Notes: generated by a model from the letters alone, not told the origin. Shown: positions 27,887-37,794, numbered from the stretch's first letter. The stretch is DNA of 64,000 nt from Candidatus Flexicrinis proximus (GCA_016712885.1 JADJQF010000016.1:62001-126000), one strand, 5' to 3'. Numbers and translations: made by a program.

Positions 27887-28915
27887 ATGAAGCGTACATC
27901 GATTTCGCTATTGATCGCGATTCTCGTTCTCCTCGTTTCAGTTTCCGGCATTGCACAGGACGACCCTCCGACAGTCCCGAAGATCGTTTTTGTCACGATC
28001 GATTACGAGGCGCGTACCTATACCCTGCATGTGTCCAGCCCCGATGGCACGAATATCCTCCCGCTGGTGGTCGGCGGCCAGTACTGGTCGCCGGCGCTCT
28101 CACCGGATGGCAGGCAGCTTGCGTTTATCGGAAGACGGCTCCCGGCAGGCACGCCGGGCATTTACGTCATGAACACTGATGGGACCGGCCTGCGCATCGT
28201 CACTCCGCCGCCCAGCCCGGTCCGAGTCCGGCCCAACGGACTCGCCTGGTCGCCCGATGGGACCGAGCTCATGTATGGCGCCATCGGCTCAGGCAGCAGT
28301 TCGTTCTTCTATCGCTTTACCGTGGACAGTGATGAGCAGGTGCGGATCCGCTTCCCCGGCATCGAGTATGAGGACCGGAGTCTCCCGCACCCCTATTGGT
28401 CGCCAGATGGTAGTAAGGTGATGGTCTACGGGATGCGCGTCGATCCGCAAAGCAACCTGAGTGTCTGGAGTCTATACCTCGCCAACGCCGACGGCACCGA
28501 TGCCGTACCTTTTCCGGCCATCACCGATGAAATGCGGGGCTACAGTTTCGCGGCGTGGTCGCCGGATGGTCAGCAGGTCGTACTCGCCTCTTTAGGTTCT
28601 ATCAACGACGCGTTCCCATTGATCGTAGCCAACGCGGATGGCTCTGATGCACGCAGGTTGGCCGGCCATCCGCCCAATTATCCGCATTCGCCCTCGTGGT
28701 CGCCTGATGGCAACCAGATCCTGTTTATCGCAGTTGAACAGGGTGTCGAGTCGATGCCGGAAGGTGAACTGTATGTCGTCGACGCCGACGGCTCGAACCT
28801 GCGCGCGCTGAACATCCCCGGCGACGTTGCCGGGACCGGTACCGCGTGGGGCGCGATCCCGGCCGATGTTATCCTGCCGTCGTCACCCGTGGAATTAGAG
28901 TCGGCCGCGCGCTAA
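27887..28915 (+). CDS. Secreted TolB-like WD40-type beta-propeller
   Basis: A 342-residue protein with a signal peptide (SLLIAILVLLVSVSGIAQ). Repeated PD40 motifs: WSPALSPDGRQLAFIG, LAWSPDGTELMYGA, YWSPDGSKVMVYGM, AAWSPDGQQVVLAS and SWSPDGNQILFIA, giving about six blades. The family acts in periplasmic scaffolding or surface binding; the exact role is unknown. ATG 27887 has GGAGCG upstream and starts a proper signal peptide, so the frame from 27848 is not used. The last 4 nt overlap the convergent reductase gene. Confidence 0.8.
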   Translation: MKRTSISLLIAILVLLVSVSGIAQDDPPTVPKIVFVTIDYEARTYTLHVSSPDGTNILPLVVGGQYWSPALSPDGRQLAFIGRRLPAGTPGIYVMNTDGTGLRIVTPPPSPVRVRPNGLAWSPDGTELMYGAIGSGSSSFFYRFTVDSDEQVRIRFPGIEYEDRSLPHPYWSPDGSKVMVYGMRVDPQSNLSVWSLYLANADGTDAVPFPAITDEMRGYSFAAWSPDGQQVVLASLGSINDAFPLIVANADGSDARRLAGHPPNYPHSPSWSPDGNQILFIAVEQGVESMPEGELYVVDADGSNLRALNIPGDVAGTGTAWGAIPADVILPSSPVELESAAR

Positions 28916-29481
28916 CGAACGCGCTTATAGCGCAGGACCGCGGCACCGCTCTTGAGCGTGTGGTTTTCGATCAGCTCCAATTTTAGCGGCGCATCAAGGC
29001 TGCCGAACAGCAGCTTTCCACTCCCAAGCAGCACCGGACTGACGCTCAGGCGGAACTCGTCGACCAAATCAAGCTTCACGAGTGATTTGACAAGGCCGGG
29101 GCTGCCGAAGATCACCATATCCTTGCCGGGCTTCTGCTTCAGTTTCGTGAATTCCTCGGCCAGATTGTCCTTGATGAGCATCGAGTTCTCCCACGCCGGG
29201 TCTTCGAGCGTGCGCGAGACGACGACCTTGAGCGCGTCCCGCAGCCAGATCGCGTGAGCGAGTGTAGCAGGGTCGGGAGATTCCTCTTCGAAGACCGCCG
29301 GCCAATAATCGCGCATCATGCCGTAGGTCACGCGGCCGTGGATCGCCACATCGGTCGTGGCGTGCAGGCTGTGGGCATACGACTGAAGCTCTTTGTCGTA
29401 GGAAACCCAGCCCAACCCGCCGTCCGGCGTTGCATAGCAGCCGTCCAGTGAGACGTGCATGAAGGAGACGATTTTCCGCAT
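28912..29481 (-). CDS. Dihydrofolate reductase family protein (paralog of 17970-18512)
   Basis: A 189-residue RibD-C/DHFR-like protein: MRKIVSFMHVSLDGCYATPD, then HGRVTYGMMRDYWPAV, KVVVSRTLEDPAWENS, FGSPGLVKSLVKLDLVDEF and VLLGSGKLLF. It is the same fold and order as the product of 17970. The substrate is unknown. ATG 29481 is chosen because GGAG lies six bases upstream; a 4-residue longer start exists at 29493. Confidence 0.85.
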   Translation of the reverse strand: MRKIVSFMHVSLDGCYATPDGGLGWVSYDKELQSYAHSLHATTDVAIHGRVTYGMMRDYWPAVFEEESPDPATLAHAIWLRDALKVVVSRTLEDPAWENSMLIKDNLAEEFTKLKQKPGKDMVIFGSPGLVKSLVKLDLVDEFRLSVSPVLLGSGKLLFGSLDAPLKLELIENHTLKSGAAVLRYKRVR

Positions 29482-29627
29482 GGGATACTCCATTAGGTGT
29501 GTAGGGACGATACGTCCAGCATAGTGAATCTTGCGCCGGCATAGCCCGATGTCCGGCCTTCGATGAATGACTTGTAAGGTCCTGCGCTGAGCAGACTGAT
29601 ACCTAAAGCGTATTCAATCCTGGAAAA

Positions 29628-30893
29628 GGGCGGGGGACAAGCGCCCCCGGGCGGGCCGGCGGGCCGGGGACCCCCGGGGCGCGGCCCGCGGTTTGTTGGG
29701 GCGCCCCGCCCGCCCAAACCGCAGAGGCGGGCGGGGCCGCGCGGGGACCCCGCGGGGGGGGGGCCCCGGGCAAGCGCGGGCCAGGGCGGGGACCGCCCCC
29801 TGGTGTTTGGTCCGCCCCGCCCCCGGCACCCAAGAACACAACCCCCCTGCGGCGCGCGGGCCGCGTTCTCTCGTAAAGCCCGTGTTGCACGGCAGCGCGC
29901 CGCCCCCCGCGGCCCCTCCGGCTTGAGCCGGCCTCCGCCCCCGGGTGACCTGAGGGCGTTGCCTCCTCGCGCGCAACCCCAGGGCCCCCGGGGGCGGGGC
30001 GTTGCCCTGGCCGGCGGGGGGGGGGCCCCACACACCCTTCGCGCCGTCCGGCCGGTTCCGCCGGGGGGGGGGGCCGGGCCCGCGCGGCCGCGGCCCGGGC
30101 CGGCGGCGCCCCCCGGCGGCCGGGGGGCCGGGGGCCGGCCCCGCCCCCCGCGCCGGGGGGGGGGGGCCCCCCGCGGGGGGCGGGGGGGGGCGGCCCCGCC
30201 CGCGGCGGCGCGGCCCCCCCCGCCGCCCGCCGCGCCGCCCCCGCGGGGGCGGGCGGCCGGGGGGGGGGCCCGGGGGCGGGGGGGCGGGGCGCGGCCCGGG
30301 GCGGGGGGGGGGGCCGGGGGGGGGGCCCCGCGGCCGGGGGCGCGGGGCCCCGGGGGCCCGCGGGGCGGGGGGGCGGGCGGGGGCCGGGGGGGCCCGGGCC
30401 GCCGCCCCGCGGGCCGGGCCCCCGCCCCGCCGCCGCCGCCCCGCGGGGGGGGCGGGGGGGGGGGGGGGGGGCGGCGGCCCCCGGGGGGGCGGCGGCCCCG
30501 GGCCGCCGGGGGGCCGGGGGGGGGGGCCCGGCGCCGCCCGGGCGCCCCCGCCCGCCCGGCGGGCCCCCCGCGCCGGCGGGGCCCGCGCCGCGGCGCGCCG
30601 CCCCCGCGGCGCGGGGGCGCCGCGGGGGCCGGCGCCCCGGGGCCCGGGGCGGCCCCGCGGGCGCGCCCCCCCCGCCGGGGGGGGCCGGGGGGGGCGGGCC
30701 GGGCCGCCGCCCCCCGCCCGCCCCCCCCGGCGGGGGCCCCCGCCCCCCGGGGGGCGGGGGGCGGCCCCGCGGGGGCCCGGGGGGGGCCCCCCGCCCCGGC
30801 GCGGGGGGCCCGGCGGCCCCCGCCGCCCCCCCCGGCGGCGCCCCCCCGCCGGGGGCCGGGGCGGCCCCCCCCGCCGCGGGGGGGCCCGGCGCC
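29628..30893. other. Anomalous G/C block with graded A/T content (1.27 kb)
   Basis: From 30060 to 30894 not one A or T occurs (835 bp). From about 29628 to 30059 A and T are rare but present, in words such as CCCAAGAACACAACCCCCC and TCTCGTAAAGCCCGTGTTGC. It cuts the TrmH gene at 30891. On the far side the reverse frame ends ...IEYALGISLLSAGPYKSFIEG, stop at 29493, which may be the genuine tail of an unidentified gene. The many long frames inside (Pro/Gly/Arg-rich) are compositional. Most likely an assembly artefact. Confidence 0.85.
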
Positions 30894-31637
30894 GAACAGG
30901 ATGATCGACGCGGCGACCATCGCATTCAGCGACTCGGTCTGCGCCGCCATCGGGATGCGGATTTGGGTTTTCGCCAGCGCCTGCGCTGCCGCGCTCAAGC
31001 CGTGGGCTTCGCTGCCGACAATCAGCGCGCAGCGCTGCGTCCAGTCGACCTGGTCATAGTCCTGCGTCCCGTCGGCGTCCGCTGCGTAGACACTCAGTTC
31101 TTCGCAGAACGTGCCGATCTCCGTCCAGGTCGCCTCGACCACGGGCAGCCGGAAATGCGCGCCCATCCCCGCCCGCAGTGCCTTCGGGTTATACGGATCG
31201 GCGCAGTCCGGCGACAGGATCGCCACATCGACCCCCGCCGCCGCCGCGCTCCGCAGCAGGCCGCCCATGTTGCCGGGGTCGTTGATCGTATCGCAGATTA
31301 GTACGCGCCGTGGCTTCCTGGGCATCGGCGGCACTGGCAGCGGGAATACCCCTACGATCCCCTGCGGCTGTTCGGTGTCGCAGGCATGCGCCATGACCTC
31401 CGCGCTGACCGCGATCATGTTCACGCGCGCCTTGGTCATCTTATTCACCAGCGCCGTGTCGGCCGCGTCAGGGTCGTAGAGCACGAAATCGGGACGGCTG
31501 CCGCGCCCCCACGCATCCCGCACCAACCGCGTGCCTTCCACCGCGATCCGCATATGCTTGCGCCGCGCGCGGGCCTTCTCCTGCAGGGTCCGCACCAGCT
31601 TCACCCGCTCGTTCTGAATACTTGTGATCAGTTCCAC
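30891..31637 (-). CDS. TrmH/SpoU-family RNA 2'-O-methyltransferase, 3' end lost
   Basis: 249 intact residues. An N-terminal substrate-binding domain (ITSIQNERVKLVRTLQEKAR, AVEGTRLVRDAW) is followed by the SPOUT knot: RVLICDTINDPGNMGGLLRS (motif 1), CALIVGSEAHGLSAAAQALA (motif 2) and IRIPMAAQTESLNAMVAASI (motif 3). All three motifs are there, so only the last few residues are missing, replaced by the G/C block. It methylates rRNA or tRNA ribose; the target is unknown. ATG 31637. Confidence 0.88.
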
Positions 31638-31773
31638 GTTCGCTCCCGACTTTTAGCGCAGGCCATCCAGCAGACGGCAGAGTGCCGCCCACACCACGAA
31701 TTCGACAAAGGTTGGGGGCGCCGCACATCGCGCCCGTCAATAGGATAGCCGCCGCACGAACCAGACGGAACTC

Positions 31774-32415
31774 TCAATCCAGCAGTCCGTGCTCCATCGC
31801 CATCCGCGCCGCCTCGACCCGGTTCGTGACGGTCATCTTGGCAAAGATGCTGCTCACGTGGAACTTGACCGTCGACAGGCTGATGATCAGGAGCGCGGCG
31901 ATTTCGCTGTTGTTCTTGCCATCCACCACCAGCTTCAGGATTTCCCGCTCACGCTGAGTCAGGCCGAAGTCGTTGGTCTTTGCCGGTGCGGCGGGGGACG
32001 ATGCCGGCTGCAGCAGCAGCGTTGAGGCTTCCGGCGAGAGCACAATTTTGCCGCTGTGCGCCGCGCGGATCGTATGCACCAGGTCGTCGATCGAGGCGTT
32101 CTTGAGCACGTAGCCGACCGCCCCGGCGTTCATCATTTCCCGCACGCTGTCTGCATCCTGGAAACTCGACAGCGCCAACACCTTGATATCCGGCCGCAGG
32201 GCATGGATGCGCCGTGTCGCCTCGATGCCGTTCATCACCGGCATGATCACATCCATCAGCACCAGGTCCGGCATCTGTTCGTTGACCAGCGAAATCGCCT
32301 CCTGGCCGTTGCTGGCATGCCCGACGATTTCGAGGTCGTCGAAGGCGTCGGTGATGGCGGCGATCCCCTGGTGCACCTTGATATGGTCGTCTACTACGAT
32401 CAGCCGTATGCTCAC
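31774..32415 (-). CDS. NarL/FixJ-family response regulator
   Basis: A 213-residue regulator. The receiver domain has the acidic pocket VVDDH, phospho-acceptor D55 (LVLMDVIMP), switch Ser (ALSSF) and Lys (YVLKNAS). The LuxR-type HTH is at about 150-210 (LTQREREILKLVVDGKNNSE, STVKFHVSSIF). Its ATG overlaps the stop of the upstream kinase gene by 4 nt, so the pair is translationally coupled and almost surely cognate. The output genes are not evident. Confidence 0.92.
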   Translation of the reverse strand: MSIRLIVVDDHIKVHQGIAAITDAFDDLEIVGHASNGQEAISLVNEQMPDLVLMDVIMPVMNGIEATRRIHALRPDIKVLALSSFQDADSVREMMNAGAVGYVLKNASIDDLVHTIRAAHSGKIVLSPEASTLLLQPASSPAAPAKTNDFGLTQREREILKLVVDGKNNSEIAALLIISLSTVKFHVSSIFAKMTVTNRVEAARMAMEHGLLD

Positions 32416-33431
32416 AATTTCAACCTCACCGTCGTTCCGTGACCGGGCAAAGTGTTGACGACCAGCGACGCGCCCACCGCTGCGGCGCGTTCATGCATGA
32501 TGCGGACACCGAAATGATCGGCCGGGATCGAGGCCGGGTCAAAGCCGCGTCCATCGTCTTTGATGATCAGCTCCAGGCCGCCCGTATCGGGGCGCAGCAG
32601 TGAAACATCCACCTGTGCGGCCTGCGCGTGGCGCGCGACGTTATTCAACGCCTCTTGTGCCACCCGGTAAAACACGGTTTGCGTCTGCGGCGGCAGCACG
32701 ACCCCTTCGGCAAGGTCAAGCGTCAGTTCCACCACGCTGTTGGCCGCGAAGATACCGCACAACTGGCGCAGCAGGTCGGCCAGATCCGTCCCCTCCAGCG
32801 CGTCCTGCCGCAGTTCAAGCAGCAGCGCGCGCATTTCGGCTTGCGCGCCGCGGGTCAGCGCGGCTAACTGCTGTGCGTACTGCACCGCTTTGGCCGGATT
32901 TTTGGCGAAGATACGCGGCAGGGCTTCGGCGATCGAATTGATTGAGAACAGACTCTGGTTGAGCGAATCGTGCAGGTCCCGTGCGATGCGCTGCCGCTCG
33001 TGCAATGTCGCCAGTTCGCTGGCCTGGGCGTACAACCGCTCGATCTCGCGCCGCTGCTGGTACAGCGTCAGATGCGTCCGCACCCGCACCAGCACCTCGT
33101 CGAATTCCAGCGGCTTGGTCAGATAGTCGACCCCGCCGACGGCAAATCCGCGCAGCTTGTCCACCGTCTCGTGCAGCGCGCTCATGAAGATCACCGGGAT
33201 GTCGCGTGTCGTAAAGCTGCTCTTGAGCTTCTCGCAGAACTCGTACCCGTTGATATGCGGCATCAGCACGTCGAGCAGGATCAGGTCGGGCAGGGTTCGG
33301 GCCAGTTTCGCCTCGGCATCTTCCGCGCTCAGCGCCGTATCGATCTTATAGCCGTGGGCAGACAGACCGATCTTCAGGACCTCGTTGTTAAACGGAGTGT
33401 CGTCGACGATCAGTATGTTGGCTGCGGGCAT
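32412..33431 (-). CDS. Receiver-HisKA_3 hybrid sensor kinase (NarX-type)
   Basis: A 339-residue cytoplasmic protein without membrane helices. An N-terminal receiver (DD at 10-11, phospho-acceptor D54 in LILLDVLMPHINGYEF, K107 in YLTKPLEF) is fused to a HisKA_3 dimerisation domain with H154 (RQRIARDLHDSLNQSLFS) and a HATPase_c (YRVAQEALNNVARHA, IIKDDGRGFD, FGVRIMHERA). The kinase is thus controlled by phosphorylation of its own receiver, by another kinase. Partner of the 31774 regulator. Confidence 0.9.
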   Translation of the reverse strand: MPAANILIVDDTPFNNEVLKIGLSAHGYKIDTALSAEDAEAKLARTLPDLILLDVLMPHINGYEFCEKLKSSFTTRDIPVIFMSALHETVDKLRGFAVGGVDYLTKPLEFDEVLVRVRTHLTLYQQRREIERLYAQASELATLHERQRIARDLHDSLNQSLFSINSIAEALPRIFAKNPAKAVQYAQQLAALTRGAQAEMRALLLELRQDALEGTDLADLLRQLCGIFAANSVVELTLDLAEGVVLPPQTQTVFYRVAQEALNNVARHAQAAQVDVSLLRPDTGGLELIIKDDGRGFDPASIPADHFGVRIMHERAAAVGASLVVNTLPGHGTTVRLKL

Positions 33432-33547
33432 TCTGCCTCACGGATAGTCCAAAAGGTATTTACATTCTACCCCGTTGTAGTCGCACTTTGATTAACGAGA
33501 TTTGGGGCACCCTGCAAGTGTTCCCTGTGTTTCAGGGATTGCGGCTA

Positions 33548-34045
33548 TTACCCCTGGCCGCGCATCCAGGCGAAAAAGCGCGGGTTGAGGGCTTCGTGGT
33601 ACGGCACCAGGCAGGGTGGCACGTATTGTTCCCACAACGTCCGCAGGCGGCTCAGGAACACGTCCGGCGGCGTGTGCTGCGGGTAAAACGCCAGCGCGGC
33701 GTTATACAGCGAAGACAATTCGTCGAGCAGAAAAGGCACCAGCAGCGGGTCCTGCCACTGGCTCGCGTGATCGACCGGAAACAGGCCCGATACGCCCGGA
33801 AATCCCTTGCCCGCCTGCATCGCCAGCGCATAGTCGCAGTGCCAGGTAATCCGCGCGTCCGGCCGGCCGATGCGCTGCGTGTTCGGATTGACCTGCGCCG
33901 AGGTGTAAGTGAACAGGAGAAGTTGGGAAGAACCATCCGGGCTGGGAACAGGCCAGGAAAGCGCGACGTTGCGCTGTGTCCACAGGCTTAACGTCGCTTG
34001 ATTCATGATGTCGCGCCACAGCGCTTGTACATCATGATCGATCAC
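33548..34045 (-). CDS. Hypothetical protein coupled to a WXG100 protein
   Basis: A 165-residue protein with no signal peptide or membrane helix, rich in aromatic residues (SLWTQRNVALSWPVPSPDG, WHCDYALAMQAGKGFPGV, FFAWMRGQ). No family is recognised. Its start overlaps the stop of the WXG100 gene (ATGA), so it is translated with it. It could be an immunity, chaperone or effector partner; that is inference from position only. Confidence 0.55.
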   Translation of the reverse strand: MIDHDVQALWRDIMNQATLSLWTQRNVALSWPVPSPDGSSQLLLFTYTSAQVNPNTQRIGRPDARITWHCDYALAMQAGKGFPGVSGLFPVDHASQWQDPLLVPFLLDELSSLYNAALAFYPQHTPPDVFLSRLRTLWEQYVPPCLVPYHEALNPRFFAWMRGQG

Positions 34046-34611
34046 GACACGGCCCCGCCTTGTAATGCGCCAATCAGAGTAGACATGCGTTCGGCACGCG
34101 CGCCGGCTTCTGCAAACAGCCGGTCATAGACGGCCTGTACTCCGGCGATCTGCCCGCCGATCCCTTCCAGCCCGCGCCGCAAATCCTGAACGAACCGGCC
34201 CTGTTCTTCGCGCAGTCCGCCCAGCGCGGCGATCTGCGCCGTCCGCTGCGCGGCGAACGACGGGTTGGCCGCCCCAAAGGCGCTGGCGGCACCCTGCCCG
34301 CCTGTCACTTCCGCGCCCCGGAACAATCCGGCGGCCTCCTGCTCGGCAGCCTGCATGGTTTCGACCATCCGCAGGACGCCTGCCTGTGCCGCTTCCAGCG
34401 CCTGTGCCAGCCGGTCCAGTGCCGGCAGCATCTGCTCGCGCATCTCAGCGCTGAACCGCTTTGCGCCGTCACCCAGCCAGCCGCCATCTTCCAGCACCGC
34501 CAGCTGACGGGCCAGGCGCGCGCGCACCTGTTCGGTGGTAGAGGCATGCTCGGCGAATCGGCGTGCGAATTCCCCGAGGTTGTCATATTGATAGCGGATA
34601 CGATCGGACAT
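34042..34611 (-). CDS. WXG100/ESX-type secreted helical protein
   Basis: A 189-residue, almost entirely helical protein. The first 100 residues resemble WXG100: helix, GGWLGDGAKRF turn with W45-x-G47, helix with RMVETMQAAEQEAAGLF. A second helical half (100-189) extends the usual length of about 100, as in LXG or larger EsxA-like proteins. No signal peptide. No EccC-type ATPase is in the window. It heads a two-gene operon with an unknown 165-aa protein. The 247 bp upstream to dnaJ is a divergent gap in which I see no clear promoter. Confidence 0.65.
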   Translation of the reverse strand: MSDRIRYQYDNLGEFARRFAEHASTTEQVRARLARQLAVLEDGGWLGDGAKRFSAEMREQMLPALDRLAQALEAAQAGVLRMVETMQAAEQEAAGLFRGAEVTGGQGAASAFGAANPSFAAQRTAQIAALGGLREEQGRFVQDLRRGLEGIGGQIAGVQAVYDRLFAEAGARAERMSTLIGALQGGAVS

Positions 34612-34858
34612 GTTCTAACGGCTTTCGTTCTTCAGGTCTCCGGCAGCCAGCCGGAACTGAACCAACAATTGCTTTTGGCAATCTGACAAAAGCGATTACG
34701 ATACAGCCTATAGCCAAACGCCAAAGCGCGCCAGCGTTAAAATTCATTATAGATTCTTTCTTAGAAATCCGCCCGGGATGTGCGGACAATGCTTCTTGCC
34801 CGTAAAATAGAGACAGCGCAGACGGCGCAGTCACCCCAATTAACCGGAGAGCAATCAG

Positions 34859-35725
34859 ATGGCACGCGACTACTATGAAGTCCTGGGGGTGAACCGGAGC
34901 GCCGATGAGAAAGAACTCAAAAAAGCCTTCCATCGGCTGGCGAAGAAGTTTCACCCCGACGTCAACAAAAACGACCCCAACGCCGAAGCACATTTCAAGG
35001 AAGTCAACGAAGCGTATGAGGTCTTGAGCGACACTGAAAAGCGCAAGCTGTACGATACCTACGGCCACGACTACGATAAGGTGCGTCAGGGTGGCGGCGG
35101 CTTTGGCGGTCAAGGCCGTACCACCCAGGTCGACCCCGGCGCCTTCGAGGATCTGATGAAGAGCTTCTTCGGCGGCCTGGGCAGCGACGATGTGATGAGC
35201 CGCCGCGGACGCCGCGCCCGTCCGGCGCGTGGCGACGACATCGACCACCCGATCAGTATCACCCTCCGCGAAGCCTTCGAGGGGACGACCCGCTATATCA
35301 CCAAGGGCGAACGCCGCGTCAAAGCCGACATCCCGGCAGGCGTAACCGACGGAACCCGCGTCCGCCTGCGCGGCGAAGGCGATGCCGGCGCCCAGGCCAA
35401 CGGGGACTTGTTCCTGGTGATCAGCGTTGATCCTGACCCGAACTTTGTCCGTGACGGCAATAACCTCACTACCGAGGTCAAAGTCGATGTGTTCACCGCC
35501 ATGCTCGGCGGACAGGTGAACGTGCCGCTGGTGGTCGGCTCGGTCAAAATGACCATCCCACCCGGCACCTCCAGCGGGCGCAAGTTCCGCTTTGGCGGCA
35601 AGGGCATGCCTGCCGGAAAAGGCGAGTCGGGCGACCTGTATGCCCGGATCCTCGTCACCGTGCCGGAAACCCTCACCAGCGAACAGCGCCTGCTGATCGA
35701 AAACCTGCGCGACTCGTTTCGCTAA
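34859..35725 (+). CDS. DnaJ/CbpA-type co-chaperone
   Basis: A 288-residue class II J-protein (no zinc-finger domain). J domain 1-68 with H32-P33-D34 ([10 protein letters not shown]), a G/F-rich linker (GGGGFGGQG), then two C-terminal substrate-binding beta domains ([56 protein letters not shown]). It stimulates DnaK; no dnaK or grpE is nearby. The ribosome site CCGGAGAGC precedes ATG 34859. Confidence 0.9.
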   Translation: MARDYYEVLGVNRSADEKELKKAFHRLAKKFHPDVNKNDPNAEAHFKEVNEAYEVLSDTEKRKLYDTYGHDYDKVRQGGGGFGGQGRTTQVDPGAFEDLMKSFFGGLGSDDVMSRRGRRARPARGDDIDHPISITLREAFEGTTRYITKGERRVKADIPAGVTDGTRVRLRGEGDAGAQANGDLFLVISVDPDPNFVRDGNNLTTEVKVDVFTAMLGGQVNVPLVVGSVKMTIPPGTSSGRKFRFGGKGMPAGKGESGDLYARILVTVPETLTSEQRLLIENLRDSFR

Positions 35726-35747
35726 AGGGCCGCGCCCGCGCCGCCTA

Positions 35748-35811
35748 ATCGCGGATGAGGGATCGAGGGGCGCAAGTCCCTCGCGGAGGTGTGGAGGCGC
35801 CGCCTCCACAC
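35748..35811 (+). repeat. Intergenic hairpin repeat, 3' half (copy 10)
   Basis: GCGGATGAGGGATCG is followed by d (CGAGGG with CCCTCG) and e, GTGGAGGC, loop GCC, GCCTCCAC (35791-35809). It lies between dnaJ and fpg on the same strand. Confidence 0.8.
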
Positions 35812-35856
35812 GCCACTTGCATAATCTCAATCGCAATCTCAATGGAATGCGTTCCC

Positions 35857-36687
35857 ATGCCTGAACTTCCCGAAGTAGAAACCGTCGTGCGCGGCTTGCG
35901 TGAGCCGCTGGTGGGTCGCACTGTCAGCACCTTCTGGTACGACTGGCTACGGACGCTTGGCTCGCCTGACCCTGACCAGTTTGAGGCGCGCGTGGTCGGC
36001 CAGACCTTCCGCAGCATCGAGCGCCGCGCCAAATATATCGTCTGCGCCCTGGATGACGATCTGCTGGTCGTCCACCTCAAGATGACCGGACGCCTGTACG
36101 TGGTCTCGTCGGATGCCGCGGTTCCCGACGACCGCTGGGTGCATTTCAAGCTCGGCCTGGACGATGGCCGCGAACTGCGCTTCTCCGATGCCCGCAAGTT
36201 CGGCAAAGTGTTCCTCACGCGTGACTTTTCCAGCATCACCAAGGGCGCGGCAGCGCTCGGCCCGGAGCCGCTGGAGGACGCCTTCACGCTCGGGGTCTTC
36301 CGCGAGCGCCTACTCGGCCGTAAGTCCACCCTCAAGGCGCTCCTGCTCGACCAGTCGTTCATCGCCGGTGTCGGCAATATCTACGCCGATGAAGCGCTGT
36401 TCCGCGCCAAACTTCACCCGCTGCGCCGCGCCGATACCCTCGCGCCAGCCGAGTCCGCCGCCTTGTACGAGACTGTCCGGGCCGCGCTTTCCGACGGCAT
36501 CGACTATGAAGGCGCGTCGATCAACTGGTACCGCAAGCCCGACGGATCGACCGGCGACTCGCAGGAACACTTCTTCGCCTATGGCCGCGACGGCCAGCCC
36601 TGTCTCACCTGTGGAACACCGCTCATCAAGATCCGGGTTGTTCAGAGGGGTACACATTTCTGTCCAAACTGCCAGCGCTTGGAGTAG
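35857..36687 (+). CDS. mutM: Formamidopyrimidine-DNA glycosylase Fpg/MutM
   Basis: A 276-residue glycosylase/lyase. The start MPELPEVETVVRGL provides the catalytic Pro2 and Glu3, which fixes ATG 35857 (the frame is open upstream through a repeat). Lys58 lies in RRAKYIV. The helix-2-turn-helix is QSFIAGVGNIYADEALF. The C-terminal zinc finger is CLTCG...HFCPNCQ. It excises 8-oxoG and Fapy. With MutY (24953) it completes two of three GO-repair steps; MutT is not seen here. Confidence 0.93.
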   Translation: MPELPEVETVVRGLREPLVGRTVSTFWYDWLRTLGSPDPDQFEARVVGQTFRSIERRAKYIVCALDDDLLVVHLKMTGRLYVVSSDAAVPDDRWVHFKLGLDDGRELRFSDARKFGKVFLTRDFSSITKGAAALGPEPLEDAFTLGVFRERLLGRKSTLKALLLDQSFIAGVGNIYADEALFRAKLHPLRRADTLAPAESAALYETVRAALSDGIDYEGASINWYRKPDGSTGDSQEHFFAYGRDGQPCLTCGTPLIKIRVVQRGTHFCPNCQRLE

Positions 36688-36822
36688 ACTTAAAGTATTG
36701 AGAAGTCGGCAGATGGAAAACGCGAATCGTGGTGTAAAGTGGCGAAGGGGTATATATGAAGTCACCCCTCATGGATCGTGTTGTTTGCCGCTTTCTCTCA
36801 CCGCTTCTCTTAGGGGGACGCC

Positions 36823-37767
36823 ATGCTCGGCGATGAACTGGGTGGACTAATAGGACAGCTTCCGCGCGGCCTGATCGTCATCACGTGCGGGGCAGGGTTA
36901 TTGTGGCTGGGGCTGATGGTATACTTTGCCGTGATCCGGCCCTCGCGCATACGTGCCCGCTCCCTGACGATGTCCGCCACGCCCACCCCGGCCTATGTCG
37001 GCGCACCCGTTGGTCCTCAGGTGACTCCCGCTCCTGCCCCGGCGGTTCACGAGCCGATGGAATTGCCCGATCTTGATCTGCTGACCACCGGCCATGAGCC
37101 GGAAGTCCCTCCTGCCGCTGTGCCCACGACCATCACCTCGACGATTCGCGCTGCGGCTTCCGCCGCCCGCCGCCTCGGCAGCGCCGATATAAAGCTCAGC
37201 GACGGGTCGATCATCCACGCGCCCGAAATGCTCGTCATCCTGCGCGATCCGCGCGACCAGCGTCCGATCGTTCAGGTCGGCGATACCGGCTATAAGTCAC
37301 TCGATGAATCGCCTGCCGTCCGCGCCACGCTCGAAAAGCTGCTCGCCGAACTCAACCAGCCTATGCCGCAGGCCCCGCCGCGCCTCCCCACGTCCGAGAT
37401 TCCGCGCCCAGCCCCGCCGGTCTTCACACCGCCTCCGCCCACAGGGGGCGCCATGCCCGGCGACCTGCCGAAATACTCCGAACTCAAGGACGAGCTGAAG
37501 TCACGCGGCGCCTTCCGCCAGCATAAAACCGAGATGCCGAATATCCCGGAGTTGAACATTCCGGCGGCCATCGAAGCCTATCTGCAGTACAAGAAAAGCT
37601 TCGACCCGGAGTATTCCAAGCGCAATATCCATGTCCACCCCGCCCCCGGCGGCGGCGTCCGCATTGAGGTCGACGGCATGTTCTACGACTCGGTCGGTGA
37701 TGTGGCCGACCCCGATGTGCGCGCCTTCCTGCAAAGCACCATTCAGGAGTGGCAGTCGCGCCAGTAG
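36823..37767 (+). CDS. Membrane-anchored hypothetical protein with Pro-rich linker
   Basis: A 314-residue protein with one membrane helix (about 15-38, RGLIVITCGAGLLWLGLMVYF), a first soluble part with SADIKLSDGSIIHAPEMLV, two Pro-rich linkers (about 50-90 and 182-215) and a C-terminal domain (KKSFDPEYSKRNIHVHPAPG, GVRIEVDGMFYDSVGDV, VRAFLQSTIQEWQ). No family is recognised. ATG 36823 has GGGGGAC upstream. Terminated by the hairpin at 37795. Confidence 0.6.
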   Translation: MLGDELGGLIGQLPRGLIVITCGAGLLWLGLMVYFAVIRPSRIRARSLTMSATPTPAYVGAPVGPQVTPAPAPAVHEPMELPDLDLLTTGHEPEVPPAAVPTTITSTIRAAASAARRLGSADIKLSDGSIIHAPEMLVILRDPRDQRPIVQVGDTGYKSLDESPAVRATLEKLLAELNQPMPQAPPRLPTSEIPRPAPPVFTPPPPTGGAMPGDLPKYSELKDELKSRGAFRQHKTEMPNIPELNIPAAIEAYLQYKKSFDPEYSKRNIHVHPAPGGGVRIEVDGMFYDSVGDVADPDVRAFLQSTIQEWQSRQ

Positions 37768-37794
37768 AACCGCACGCCGCATGGACCAGACACG

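Noticed and set aside
29603..30925. Long Pro/Gly/Arg-rich open frames inside the G/C blocks
   Set aside because: A sequence of only G and C cannot contain stop codons, so open frames there carry no information.
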